From: a virus
DNA: 30,852 nt
Virus record (IMG/VR): IMGVR_UViG_3300009610_000064
Span: 1-30,852 of that record
Reading direction: 5' to 3' (one strand)
Shown: piece after piece, positions 22,965 to 30,671 of the stretch
Layout of the letters: every line of letters starts with the position of its first letter
How positions within the stretch are numbered: position 1 is the stretch's first letter
Notes under the pieces: model-generated
What the model was told of the DNA's origin: nothing
Database searches by the model: none
The model's input: only the letters and a program-made list of their open reading frames with translations
Program-made: the position numbers and the translations under genes

Positions 22965-25084
22965 TCGTTTGTCTCCTGATCTTGCCGCCGACGGCGGCCC
23001 GAGTTACATTCAAAGTGAGCGGCGCGAACGTTATCCCATTCATGTGCGCCACCTTCGGATAGTGGAATGACGTGATCGACAGTTCCGTACCGATTGTAGT
23101 CGAAGTCATCCCACGGCTTGTCTTCAATCGCTTCTTCACAGAGCCAGCATGTCCACTCGCTCCGGTCGAGTACATCTCGACGTGTAATCGCCCAGTTGAA
23201 TGGGACGTCTTCATGAGCGCGCTGTTCCCAGCGTCGCTTCATGGACTTCTCTGGCGCCGGCTTCACGATCGTAACGTCGTCAGCCTGCCAGACAAACTTG
23301 TTCATCTGAGCCGTTTCAATCTGCTCGATGATACGATGCAGCATCCCGGCCTCTTCGAGGACGGTGCTATTGTCCGCGTGATCTGTTTCCAGATACTCCG
23401 CAACCTTCTCAATCATCACGCGCGCTTCATTCGGCGTGCGAACAGCCATGATGTCGTCGTGGATTGTCATACGTCTCTCCATCTTGAAGCGTTGGGGTTC
23501 GCGGCGAGTCTTGTACGGCTTGTTCCGCGTCTGCGGAGAAAGCCGATTCAGAATCATCTCGATTTGAGATCTAGCAGTGTCTGTCTTACCTAGTGTGAGA
23601 ACATAGTCGAGCCGATCGTAAGAGTCCTTGATGAGCAAACTCTGGTAGAACTCCAGTCGTCCCGAATCAGGGATCTTTGCAAGGAGACGAATGTCTTCCC
23701 AGTCGGCGACATAGTTTGAGTAGGTCGAAGACTGTTCAAAGCGCTTGTAGATCTTCAACTTCACCGCGAGCGAACGCGCGAAGCACTCAGCGAGTCCTTC
23801 TTCCATACCGATCGCTTGCGTGTACGTGTATCCATTCACCGGAGAGATGGCGTGAGACATCTCGTGAAGCAGAACCTTGCGCGCTTCCATGGATCTGGCT
23901 CCGGTGCGAGCGGCCATCTTGAAGTAGTCCGTTGCGAAGGACATGACCTGATCCCAGTGCATCGCAGCCGCGACGCCTCTGGACTCGCCAAGAGAGTTGT
24001 ATCCCTTCGGATATTTCAATCCGGCGGCCTTTCCTGTTACGATCTGACCGTTCCAACGGAACGGAACACCGATCTTGTCAAACTCATTCGCGATCTCGTC
24101 CGCGAACTTGAGCATCTCGGTTACGTCGTCTGCGGTAATTCCGGCCCGAGCATCAGAGTATCCTTGGATCTCGATCTTCGAAGGACGGAAGGATCCCGGC
24201 TTCCCTTCACTGATTCCAAGTCCAGGCTTGACAGGAGGAGGCTTCGGGATGGGAGGAGGTTTGCGAACGACGGCGCCACCGATCTGTCGGTACGAGCCAC
24301 CTACGGTGACGTCGTCAATGACCACGACAACTCGATTGCCGGTCTTGCGGATCACGCGGAACTTGAGTCCGCGTGGAAGTAGGACTTCGGCCTGAGCGGT
24401 ATAGAACTCGTTCAGGCGTGCGATGTACTGTCCGGGTGAACCCTTCGGCAGAAAGACCTCAATGGTCTCGGCTTCACCGTAGGTGTCGCGCGCGATGTCT
24501 GTGAACTCATCGGCCTGAGACTTCAGGTAGGAAGTGGAAACATATCCCTTGTCGTCGAACGTATCGCCGACGTCCAGTTTACGGATCCAGCCTTGTACAC
24601 CGCCGCGATACACCATCATGTCTTGCTGAATCGTGCCAGTGAGAGCCGCGTCCATCAGCCCAACCTGATCGGCGTCCGTTCCTTCGATGACACCTTCACG
24701 CAATGAGAAGTTGACGTGCGGATCAGCCATGTAGTCGCTGATGGCTTGTTCCTGATCGCCGGTTAGTTTCTTCTCCCAGTTCGTGTCGAAGACCTTGTTC
24801 GCTTCACGAAGCGTCTGGAGTTCTTCCGGCGTGCGAGCAGCCCGAAGACGTCTGTTCGTAACGCCGCCTTCGGCCTTGACGTTTGCTTCCATCGGCATGA
24901 TGCACTGACAGTTCGCGTTTTCTTTCGGTCCCTGCGAACCGTCGCCCGGATACAGAAGTCCGTTGCCGAACACCTGACCGACCGGAATCGTTTCGCCTGA
25001 GATCTTCGAGTGAGTGTGTCGCGGTCGCCGGCTCGTGGTGAGCCACGTCTTGTCGATCTTGACCTTGTCCTTGACGGGAGCCAT
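22961..25084 (-). CDS. Composite minor head protein: MuF remnant, ADP-ribosyltransferase, zincin, HNH
   Basis: A 707-residue protein. Residues 1-65 are the C-terminal half of a Mu gpF-like head morphogenesis domain (DKTWLTTSRRPRHTH, then LYPGDGSQGPKENANCQCIM). Residues about 95-245 are an R-S-E type ADP-ribosyltransferase: Arg in MVYRGGV (R160), YVSTSY (183-185) and the end motif TAQAEVLLPRG with Q231 and E233. A Pro-rich linker (277-288) follows. Residues about 300-480 hold a zincin: HEMSH (407-411), then MEEGLAECFAR with a third ligand candidate. Residues 640-702 are an HNH nuclease: CWLC (646-649), VDHVIPLSEGG, N685 and HFEC (690-693). It overlaps the portal stop by one base (TAATG) with only a weak SD. 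Likely packaged and possibly injected; targets unknown. Confidence 0.88.
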   Translation of the reverse strand: MAPVKDKVKIDKTWLTTSRRPRHTHSKISGETIPVGQVFGNGLLYPGDGSQGPKENANCQCIMPMEANVKAEGGVTNRRLRAARTPEELQTLREANKVFDTNWEKKLTGDQEQAISDYMADPHVNFSLREGVIEGTDADQVGLMDAALTGTIQQDMMVYRGGVQGWIRKLDVGDTFDDKGYVSTSYLKSQADEFTDIARDTYGEAETIEVFLPKGSPGQYIARLNEFYTAQAEVLLPRGLKFRVIRKTGNRVVVVIDDVTVGGSYRQIGGAVVRKPPPIPKPPPVKPGLGISEGKPGSFRPSKIEIQGYSDARAGITADDVTEMLKFADEIANEFDKIGVPFRWNGQIVTGKAAGLKYPKGYNSLGESRGVAAAMHWDQVMSFATDYFKMAARTGARSMEARKVLLHEMSHAISPVNGYTYTQAIGMEEGLAECFARSLAVKLKIYKRFEQSSTYSNYVADWEDIRLLAKIPDSGRLEFYQSLLIKDSYDRLDYVLTLGKTDTARSQIEMILNRLSPQTRNKPYKTRREPQRFKMERRMTIHDDIMAVRTPNEARVMIEKVAEYLETDHADNSTVLEEAGMLHRIIEQIETAQMNKFVWQADDVTIVKPAPEKSMKRRWEQRAHEDVPFNWAITRRDVLDRSEWTCWLCEEAIEDKPWDDFDYNRYGTVDHVIPLSEGGAHEWDNVRAAHFECNSGRRRRQDQETNE

Positions 25085-26949
25085 TAGTGCATCCCGTCAG
25101 GAAGAGCCTCATTCTGATGTGCGACTTCCATCGGCGTCCATCCGCAGATCCACGTCGCAGCGCGCATGCCCATGATTCCAGCGCGTTCATCCGCGAACGC
25201 GTCTTCCTCGTTCTTCAGCCGCATAGCCGTTTCCTGATTCACTGCTTCAGCGATCGCTTCAGCGCGAGCCTTGATGAGATTAGCGGTGCGGGGACTGTCC
25301 CAATCGACGTCCAGATCAGCGGCGACCTTTGTTCCAACGACGTCAGCCGCCTGATACAAGAGCCCGAACAAGTCATCGGTGAGTTCCTTGTTCCATCTGT
25401 CCATCTGGAATTCGCCCGTGGCACGCTTCTGTCGCTCGAACGTTCGGCGGAACACGTTCGCGGCGCGTTCCTCGTACCGAATGCGTGTCTCCTTCAAGAA
25501 CGTAGCCTGTTCATCAAACGCCGCGCGACGTTCGGTAGCGGCGTCAGCCTTCGCAAGCATGTCCTCGATCGACATAGCCTTCTCAGGATTCGTTCCGCCT
25601 CCCGGCGTTGTTCCAACCGGCTCGTTTCCTGCGGCCGGAGTCTGGACGGGATTCTGCGGTGACGCTTGCGGACCGCCACCGCGAATACTGTTCGTCGGCG
25701 CGTAGATCTTGTCGTCCAGCGGTTCGTCCGTGGGAGGCAAGTCTAGTCGCGCGCGACCTTCGTTCACTGATACAACGGGTCCGCCAACTGTGGTCGCCAT
25801 GATCTCGGCGCGCTTCTCGAAGTCGGCACGAAGCTTCTCGTCCATGTTGAACGAAACGTAATACTTGGAACGTGCCTTCGAGGTCAGTTCAAACTCAGGT
25901 AGGAGTTGCGCCTCGATCTCCATCTCAACGCGCTGCAAGCGCGGAGGGAGTGAGGACTTGTAGAAGAACTTCAGCGTCTCTTCGTCCGCTTCGGCGTTGT
26001 TCCCAGCCGCCGCCATCATGGCGGGCGGAATGTGGAAATGAGATGCGATCTCGAGCCGATTCAGTTTGCGAGCGTTCAGGTATTCCAACTCGCGCGGCGA
26101 CCACTGATGATCTTTCATGGTCTGTCCGGGAAGTAGGACTAGCGGTCGGCCTGAGCCAGTAGGTCCGGCAAGAGAGTCTTCAACGTCAACGAGGAACGAT
26201 TCCTTAGCGGCGTCCTGCATCGGCTTCGCGTCAATGTGCGACTCGATCACGCCGTCCTTGCGGGCGCTGTTTCGCCATCGGCCTTCGCGATCCATTCCGG
26301 CTGCGATATCATCTGCAATGATGCGCCGAACTGTTTCCATCGGTGCGATCGCGCCGTGATTCATAGCAGGATCGTATCCGTGGAACGTTACGAGATCCTT
26401 CGGGAGAATGCGCTGTCCGTTCGGAGCCTGATAGTACAGGACGACATACGTGAGCGGATCTCGAATCGGTTGCAGATTGGCGGGCGGGATTCGGTACAGA
26501 GCCTTCACGGAACCGCCATCGCGGATCTTCCACCAGAACGCGCGATCGTAGATCTCAATGTCAGCGAACAAGTGGAACCAGAATCGGTACAGTGACTCGC
26601 CTGGAACCGGCTCGTTGAGCAGATCCATCATTGGATGATCAATCTCGATACGCGCTGTCGGCTTGTCCTTGCCACGATCGTCTTTGAAGTACATCTTCAA
26701 AGAGAGGACCGCTGCTTCGCGAGCAACGATCTCGATTGCGGTCCGAACGTTCGGCTGCGAGGCATAAATCGCAGCATAGTTTCCGCCGACGTTGTACAAT
26801 CGGACGGCTTGCGTATAGGCGTTCGGAAACTCGACGATGCGTAGTCCGTCCGGAGACAGCGCTTTCGCTTGCGTCTTGCTCGGTGTCTGTGCTTCGGGCG
26901 CTTCTTCAGATCCTACGCGTCTTGAGCGACGCTTGAATGGATTTCTCAA
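25084..26949 (-). CDS. Portal protein with N-terminal half of a MuF-like domain
   Basis: A 621-residue protein, start TTG at 26949 after GGAGAAGA. Residues about 30-400 follow the HK97-type Phage_portal family: YAAIYASQPNVRTAIEIVAR, LLNEPVPGESLYRFW, AFWWKIRDGG, LYRIPPANLQPI, LPKDLVTFHGYDP, the conserved LVLLPGQTMK, and IASHFHIPPAMM ('ia~~f~vP~~ll'). Residues about 465-621 are long charged helices (EERAANVFRRTFERQKRAT and onwards to MGMRAATWICGWTPMEVAH) that resemble the N-terminal helices of MuF-like minor head proteins; the remainder of that domain opens the next gene. It forms the 12-mer DNA gate at one vertex. A hairpin with a GNRA loop lies in the 45-base gap upstream. Confidence 0.93.
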   Translation of the reverse strand: MRNPFKRRSRRVGSEEAPEAQTPSKTQAKALSPDGLRIVEFPNAYTQAVRLYNVGGNYAAIYASQPNVRTAIEIVAREAAVLSLKMYFKDDRGKDKPTARIEIDHPMMDLLNEPVPGESLYRFWFHLFADIEIYDRAFWWKIRDGGSVKALYRIPPANLQPIRDPLTYVVLYYQAPNGQRILPKDLVTFHGYDPAMNHGAIAPMETVRRIIADDIAAGMDREGRWRNSARKDGVIESHIDAKPMQDAAKESFLVDVEDSLAGPTGSGRPLVLLPGQTMKDHQWSPRELEYLNARKLNRLEIASHFHIPPAMMAAAGNNAEADEETLKFFYKSSLPPRLQRVEMEIEAQLLPEFELTSKARSKYYVSFNMDEKLRADFEKRAEIMATTVGGPVVSVNEGRARLDLPPTDEPLDDKIYAPTNSIRGGGPQASPQNPVQTPAAGNEPVGTTPGGGTNPEKAMSIEDMLAKADAATERRAAFDEQATFLKETRIRYEERAANVFRRTFERQKRATGEFQMDRWNKELTDDLFGLLYQAADVVGTKVAADLDVDWDSPRTANLIKARAEAIAEAVNQETAMRLKNEEDAFADERAGIMGMRAATWICGWTPMEVAHQNEALPDGMH

Positions 26950-26960
26950 TCTTCTCCTAT

Positions 26961-26990
26961 CGCACCGCGTACCTTCCGGTCTTGCGTGCG
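26961..26990 (-). promoter_or_regulatory. Hairpin with GNRA loop in the portal leader
   Basis: In transcript sense the 45-base gap before the portal gene can fold as CGCAC+GC, internal loop AAG, ACC-GGAA-GGU, internal loop AC, GC+GUGCG (with one bulged G). The core WAGRCCGRAAGGUAC also appears in the capsid leader with a different outer stem. A caution: 16 of these bases (26971-26986) are repeated within the end of terL at 27058-27073, where no outer stem forms. Confidence 0.5.
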
Positions 26991-26994
26991 TCTG

Positions 26995-28722
26995 TTAGGT
27001 AGTTCGAGTAAGAGCCGCGATCTCTTCTTCACTGCGTCGTACGAATAGTTTGCAGTGACCTTCCGGTCTTGCGCGGCATTCCGGAACATGATGTCGCTCG
27101 ATGTGTCCGCACTCCGCGCATGTGATCCGCGGATCAGAATATGCGTCGGCTTGCGTTTGTCCGTCCGCTATCGCGTCGCCTCTCGCTTCCCATGCGAGTG
27201 CTCCGGCGGCGGCAGCGTCAATCTTCTTAGGGGACGCGGGATGTTCTTTCGAGATGACGTGCATCTTGCGTCCATCGTCATCCAGAACGTTTGTCTCGCG
27301 CCGGCGAGCGTTCGCAATGTGCTGAGCGAACAGCGGATCGCCGTCATGCGATACATCTTTCGTTTGCATGGCGGAAGCATACTTCCGGATCATGAGACTG
27401 GTGGCTTTCGGGCGTGACATGAGCCACTCCACGATCACACGTTCGCCCCATCTTCCTTGCCAGCGTTCCATCAGCGGCGAGATGTTCGCGTACTGAGAGC
27501 CAGGGTCGATGTACACTCGCCAGACATCGTATCGCTCGAACGCGTCTACCATGACACCGTCAGCCGCGTCGAAGTCATGTTCGTAGTCGTCGTCCGCGTT
27601 CGCGGGACGTTCGTAGATTGCAAGCGGCCACTGGAAGCCGGAAGACACTTCGCATGCGATGAGTGCCAGTGCGTCTCGGTATCGCGCGCCGTCCACGCCG
27701 ATTACGATCTGCGAACGTGGCTCGGGCTGATAGCTCGCGCGAACAAGAGTGCGCCAGACTGGCGCATCGAACGCATGATCTTCGCCCGGAACAATCCGGT
27801 TCAAGAAGTAACGTTCCGCGGTGGCGATCTCGTTCTTCTTCAGGTACTCGTCGATCTCGTCTTTGATGCGTTCCAAGTCCACGTGAGCCGAGCCAGCATA
27901 AACGCGTCTCAGCATGCGATCAACGTCGCGCTGATTGCGAATGCTTCCTGGTCCTGCTTCGGCCATCATCTTGAACGTGTTCGTTCCGTATTCCCACGTC
28001 TGCTGACCGACGCTGTCTTCCGCCGGATCCCAGGCGTTACAGATCTGCATGAAACGCGCGCCCATTCCGGCGAGAGAACGATACTGAGTGTCTGCGAGTT
28101 TGCGTCCTTTGTTCGCAATGTCCCACGACTGTACCTCGTCCTGGACTACGAACGTGGCTCTCGCTCCCTGTCTGGACTTTGCGGACGCCGTCACGGGAAC
28201 GATCTGTCCGCCGTTCGGCATGTTGATTCGCGTCAGTCCGGTGTCTGGAATGTCGAACTTCAGCGGCGAGAGTTCAATCATGGGAAGCAGCGCATCCCAC
28301 ACGTTCCCCGCCTGATCTTCGGACTGAGCCGTGATCACGACGAGAGGCGTGTTCCACTCCGCGCCGACTGGCTCTCCGTTCGCGTCCCATCCTGCGAACC
28401 GAACGGGTCCGGCAGCTTCCGCGATTGCGACTGCTGCTGCGAACGGACTCTTTCCAGCCTTCTGTGGCTGAACAAGCAATCCGCCGCGCGAGTACACGAA
28501 TGCTCGGCTCGGTCGCCGGCGTTCATCTGTCTCAACTCGAACGTCCGCGTCTTCGTGCAAGACGTAGAAGTTGAACAGAAATTCTGTTTGAGCCTCGGAC
28601 GGTACGAAAGGATCGCCTCGAAACTCGCCGTCAGGAATGACGACGTTCGCTACGATCCAATCGTACACTAGATGCCCGAGTGTAGGAACTTCACCCGCGA
28701 CTCGTGGTCCACGCCACGGCAT
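26995..28722 (-). CDS. terL: Terminase large subunit
   Basis: A 575-residue DNA-packaging motor. ATG at 28722 has AAAGGAGG seven bases upstream. The ATPase part shows a Walker A-like loop VQPQKAGKSPF (residues about 84-94), LVVITAQSEDQA, SAKSRQGARATFVVQDEVQSW with Walker B and catalytic Glu (QDE, about 194-196). The RNase H-like nuclease part has VIGVDGARYRDALAL, DVWRVYIDPGSQY and a late acidic KIDAAAAGALAWEARGDA. A C-terminal zinc site CAECGHIERHH with a further Cys pair ends the protein, a known variation. It cuts and pumps phage DNA into the prohead together with the small subunit. A holin-like gene separates the two terminase genes. Confidence 0.95.
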   Translation of the reverse strand: MPWRGPRVAGEVPTLGHLVYDWIVANVVIPDGEFRGDPFVPSEAQTEFLFNFYVLHEDADVRVETDERRRPSRAFVYSRGGLLVQPQKAGKSPFAAAVAIAEAAGPVRFAGWDANGEPVGAEWNTPLVVITAQSEDQAGNVWDALLPMIELSPLKFDIPDTGLTRINMPNGGQIVPVTASAKSRQGARATFVVQDEVQSWDIANKGRKLADTQYRSLAGMGARFMQICNAWDPAEDSVGQQTWEYGTNTFKMMAEAGPGSIRNQRDVDRMLRRVYAGSAHVDLERIKDEIDEYLKKNEIATAERYFLNRIVPGEDHAFDAPVWRTLVRASYQPEPRSQIVIGVDGARYRDALALIACEVSSGFQWPLAIYERPANADDDYEHDFDAADGVMVDAFERYDVWRVYIDPGSQYANISPLMERWQGRWGERVIVEWLMSRPKATSLMIRKYASAMQTKDVSHDGDPLFAQHIANARRRETNVLDDDGRKMHVISKEHPASPKKIDAAAAGALAWEARGDAIADGQTQADAYSDPRITCAECGHIERHHVPECRARPEGHCKLFVRRSEEEIAALTRTT

Positions 28723-28744
28723 GAGATCCCTCCTTTGTCTTTCG

Positions 28745-29122
28745 TTAGGCGGTTGACGTTTCGGCGCTGTTCTGCGCGAACGTCTGAAGAGCCGCCACCG
28801 CTCCTGCGATGAGCAACGGTAGAAGTTGCGAAGGCAACTCGGCTACGTCTGTCAAGTCCGCAACGAGAACGGTCGCTAGACCGGCGGCTACGAACTGCAA
28901 GAACGTTGCGAGAGCCTTTCCTGCGGGAGTTGTCGCCGCGAGATCAGTCGCCGCAGCTTGCGCGAACGAAATCGCTCCGGCCACCAGAGCCGCGACTACA
29001 CCGATCGTCAACACGACGAGTCCGGCGTGATAGTCTCCAGCCTGAGCGGCCACGACAACGGCTCCGAGGACACCGACCATAGAGGCGGCGAACGTTCGGA
29101 TACCCTTTGCAAGTGGACTCAT
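28745..29122 (-). CDS. Small membrane protein, holin-like
   Basis: A 125-residue protein. The ATG at 29122 is chosen because AAGGAAG lies just upstream; the frame runs 14 codons further but the added part (MQRTETHLEMEGRR) is charged and lacks an SD. It has four hydrophobic segments: ASMVGVLGAVVVAAQAG, GLVVLTIGVVAALVAGAI, LATFLQFVAAGLATVLVA and LLPLLIAGAVAAL, with a short basic N-terminus MSPLAKGIR. Multi-span Ala/Val/Leu-rich proteins of this size in phages are often holins or superinfection-exclusion proteins. It is inserted between small and large terminase genes. No endolysin gene lies nearby, so the holin label is tentative; a head or DNA-entry membrane role is also possible. Confidence 0.75.
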   Translation of the reverse strand: MSPLAKGIRTFAASMVGVLGAVVVAAQAGDYHAGLVVLTIGVVAALVAGAISFAQAAATDLAATTPAGKALATFLQFVAAGLATVLVADLTDVAELPSQLLPLLIAGAVAALQTFAQNSAETSTA

Positions 29123-29164
29123 TCTTCTTCCTTCCATCTCGAGATGTGTTTCCGTGCGTTGCAT

Positions 29165-29201
29165 GCACGATAGGTGCCGTCCGTTCAGCGCGGTATCGTG
29201 C
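29165..29201 (-). repeat. 8 bp inverted repeat between terS and the holin-like gene
   Basis: GCACGATA (29165-29172) and TATCGTGC (29194-29201) are perfect complements around a 21-base spacer, about 43 bases after the terS stop and within the 121-base gap. It could be a stem-loop in mRNA or a protein-binding site. No U-run follows. No other gene fits in this gap. Confidence 0.45.
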
Positions 29202-29243
29202 GGGAGAGACGCGGAACTATAATCGCGTTCTCATTTCGCCTGT

Positions 29244-29681
29244 TCACGATGGAGTCGCACTCGGTACGAACGGTGCATGTCCATTCGCGGACGGCACGTC
29301 TTCTTCAACTTCGACTTCGGGCTGTTCATCTGTTTCCCAGCGCAGATCCATCATCGCACGCGGCGAGATACCGATCTTCGAATCGAGTTGACGTACTTCA
29401 GCAAGAAGTTTGTAGTTGTCGGCGTCGGATGCGCGGACGAATGCGCGAACGTAGAGAGCCACGATATCTTCGCAGTGCATCCGTTCCCACTCGATCGCTT
29501 GCGGAAGCTTCCAGAGTCTGATCCACATCGCGTCTTCGTCGTCGCTTGCGAAGGTTGTGAGAGGCCACGACGGAGTCGGTCCGCTTCGACCTTCGGCTGG
29601 AAGATGCTTGAATCCGTGCGCCGGAGTCGCGTTCGGACGCCGCTTCGCGTTAGAAGCCTTCGGCAGCGGTCCGGAAGTCAT
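29244..29681 (-). CDS. terS: Terminase small subunit
   Basis: A 145-residue protein ahead of terL. The N-terminus MTSGPLPKASNAKRRPN followed by HLPAEGRSGPTPSWPL is the usual opening of small terminases in actinophages ('GplpkpnarRRN......lP..Gr.G..P.WPl'). The middle LWKLPQAIEWERM, a conserved 'LW~~pQA~~We' helix, and LAEVRQLDSKIGISPRAMMDLRW complete the pattern. The acidic C-terminus ends NGHAPFVPSATPS. Its ATG directly follows the TAA of the small coiled-coil gene with no gap. The SD (GAAGG) lies inside the 3' arm of a perfect hairpin, so translation probably depends on ribosomes finishing the upstream gene. It binds the packaging site and regulates TerL. Confidence 0.85.
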   Translation of the reverse strand: MTSGPLPKASNAKRRPNATPAHGFKHLPAEGRSGPTPSWPLTTFASDDEDAMWIRLWKLPQAIEWERMHCEDIVALYVRAFVRASDADNYKLLAEVRQLDSKIGISPRAMMDLRWETDEQPEVEVEEDVPSANGHAPFVPSATPS

Positions 29682-29858
29682 TTACGATACCTTCGCGAAT
29701 CGCGAAGTCCAGACGTTTGGAAAGTTCGGATTCCACGGCTGCGCGGTTCCGTCAGTCGGATGAATCGTGATCACGTTCGGAGTCCGCGCTTCGAGCGCTA
29801 TGATGCGAGCGCGAAGCGCTTCGACTTCGGCTTCCAGTTGCTTGATCTTCTTCTTCAT
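29682..29858 (-). CDS. Small coiled-coil protein, 58 residues
   Basis: ATG at 29858 with GGAGAG four bases upstream; TAA directly abuts the terS ATG. Residues 1-25 (MKKKIKQLEAEVEALRARII, then ALEAR) show a clean heptad pattern with Leu/Ile at a and d positions, a short parallel coiled coil. The rest is NVITIHPTDGTAQPWNPNFP, then NVWTSRFAKVS, Pro/Trp-rich and likely unfolded alone. The exact junction with terS suggests a packaging-related helper, an inference. Its first half overlaps the Cys-rich ORF at 29752-29964 in another frame. Confidence 0.65.
   Translation of the reverse strand: MKKKIKQLEAEVEALRARIIALEARTPNVITIHPTDGTAQPWNPNFPNVWTSRFAKVS
29691..29707 (-). promoter_or_regulatory. Hairpin hiding the terS ribosome site
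   Basis: CTTCGCG-AAT-CGCGAAG is a perfect 7 bp stem with a three-base loop at the 3' end of the coiled-coil gene. In the transcript the 3' arm includes the GAAG of the terS SD and ends ten bases before its ATG. A ribosome translating the upstream gene would melt it, so terS expression is probably coupled to it. Confidence 0.55.
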
Positions 29859-29964
29859 GACTCTCCAATCGGACGGCGATACAGTCGTCGCCGGCGCCTT
29901 GATTGTGGACGATCTTTTTCGCGTCGAACGTTTCGCCGCAACGCGGACACGTCCCCTTCTCCAT
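29752..29964 (-). CDS. Small Cys-rich protein, 70 residues, overlapping
   Basis: ATG at 29964 directly follows the TGA of the methyltransferase gene, with AGGAGAG seven bases upstream, so initiation is well supported. Residues 1-34 (MEKGTCPRCGETFDAKKIVH, then NQGAGDDCIAVRLE) carry CPRC, a His and a later Cys, a plausible one-zinc ribbon. Residues 36-70 are Ser/Arg/Asp-rich and coincide with the out-of-frame coiled-coil gene (107 base overlap), so the C-terminal part may be a read-out of overlapping coding rather than a selected sequence. Function unknown; a DNA- or RNA-binding helper is possible. Confidence 0.55.
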   Translation of the reverse strand: MEKGTCPRCGETFDAKKIVHNQGAGDDCIAVRLESHEEEDQATGSRSRSASRSHHSARSADSERDHDSSD

Positions 29965-30636
29965 TCAGATTCTCTCCTGTAGTTGACGTCCTATATGTTC
30001 GGTGTACGCTGGCGGAATAGCCTCGTTCACTTCACGTGATGTCATGCGCCACCAGATACCCATCGCATCACGCTTCGCACTGAGAGGAGCGTTCCCTCCA
30101 CCCGTCACCTGAACGTACCCTGTCCATGGACTACCCTGTAGGTAGTGACGCTTCCGCTTATCATGAGTGAACACTAGAGGGTGAGTACCATGTGGAGGTG
30201 CCTGTAGTGGAACGTTCACGTTCGACTCGAACAAGCGATGACGAATGACCCTCAGCGCTGGGAACATGGTCCCGCATAGCATGAGAGGTGAGTGGAGCGG
30301 TGCGCCCTCTACATTCTCAATGACATATGTCTTGTCTGGAATCCCTTGCAATGCAGAACGTACCGTACCTATTAGATCAGGATGTGCATTCGCATTCGCA
30401 TTCCGATGTGCTAGGTCAGAGTAGTGTTGGCATGGTGGAGAAGCATGGATGACGTCGAACGAGGAGAGATACTTCCTGTCCTGTAGCACGGTGAGGGCGT
30501 CAGCCTGATGGTATGTGAAGGGATAGTGAGGCTGAGGGTGTAGGTCCACACCTACTACGGTGTAGCCTGACAGTGAGTAGCCGACTGATGCTCCTCCTCC
30601 TCCACAGAACAGGTCTAACAGCGTAGGATTGTGCAT
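29965..30636 (-). CDS. DNA (cytosine-5) methyltransferase, compact
   Basis: A 223-residue enzyme. The ATG at 30636 is chosen because GGAG lies five bases upstream and the protein then starts MHNPTLLDLFCGGGG; the frame continues to 30783 but that part is Ser/Arg leader. Motif I DLFCGGGGASVGY (residues 8-20) binds SAM, SPPCQHYSD (66-74) has the catalytic Cys, ENVEGAPL (107-114) is motif VI, IRHRLFESN motif VIII, and EAIPPAYTEHIGRQL motif X. It is much shorter than bacterial enzymes (over 300 residues), leaving little room for a target recognition domain; similar short enzymes are known from phages. It probably protects DNA from host restriction. Local GC, sampled by eye, is lower (about 47-52%) than in terL (about 60%). 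Confidence 0.9.
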   Translation of the reverse strand: MHNPTLLDLFCGGGGASVGYSLSGYTVVGVDLHPQPHYPFTYHQADALTVLQDRKYLSSFDVIHASPPCQHYSDLAHRNANANAHPDLIGTVRSALQGIPDKTYVIENVEGAPLHSPLMLCGTMFPALRVIRHRLFESNVNVPLQAPPHGTHPLVFTHDKRKRHYLQGSPWTGYVQVTGGGNAPLSAKRDAMGIWWRMTSREVNEAIPPAYTEHIGRQLQERI

Positions 30637-30671
30637 ACATACTCCGATGAGAGACGAGACGAGAGAGACAC

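Noticed and set aside
26971-27073. 16-base direct repeat (ACCTTCCGGTCTTGCG) at 26971 and 27058 as an attachment or recombination site
   Set aside because: It is short, one copy lies within terL, and no integrase or second boundary is visible; noted only as a caution for the portal leader motif.
27457-28671. 404-codon open frame on the plus strand opposite terL
   Set aside because: It is a shadow of the strongly conserved terL frame; the predicted protein is Arg/Val-rich with no recognisable domain and no ribosome site.
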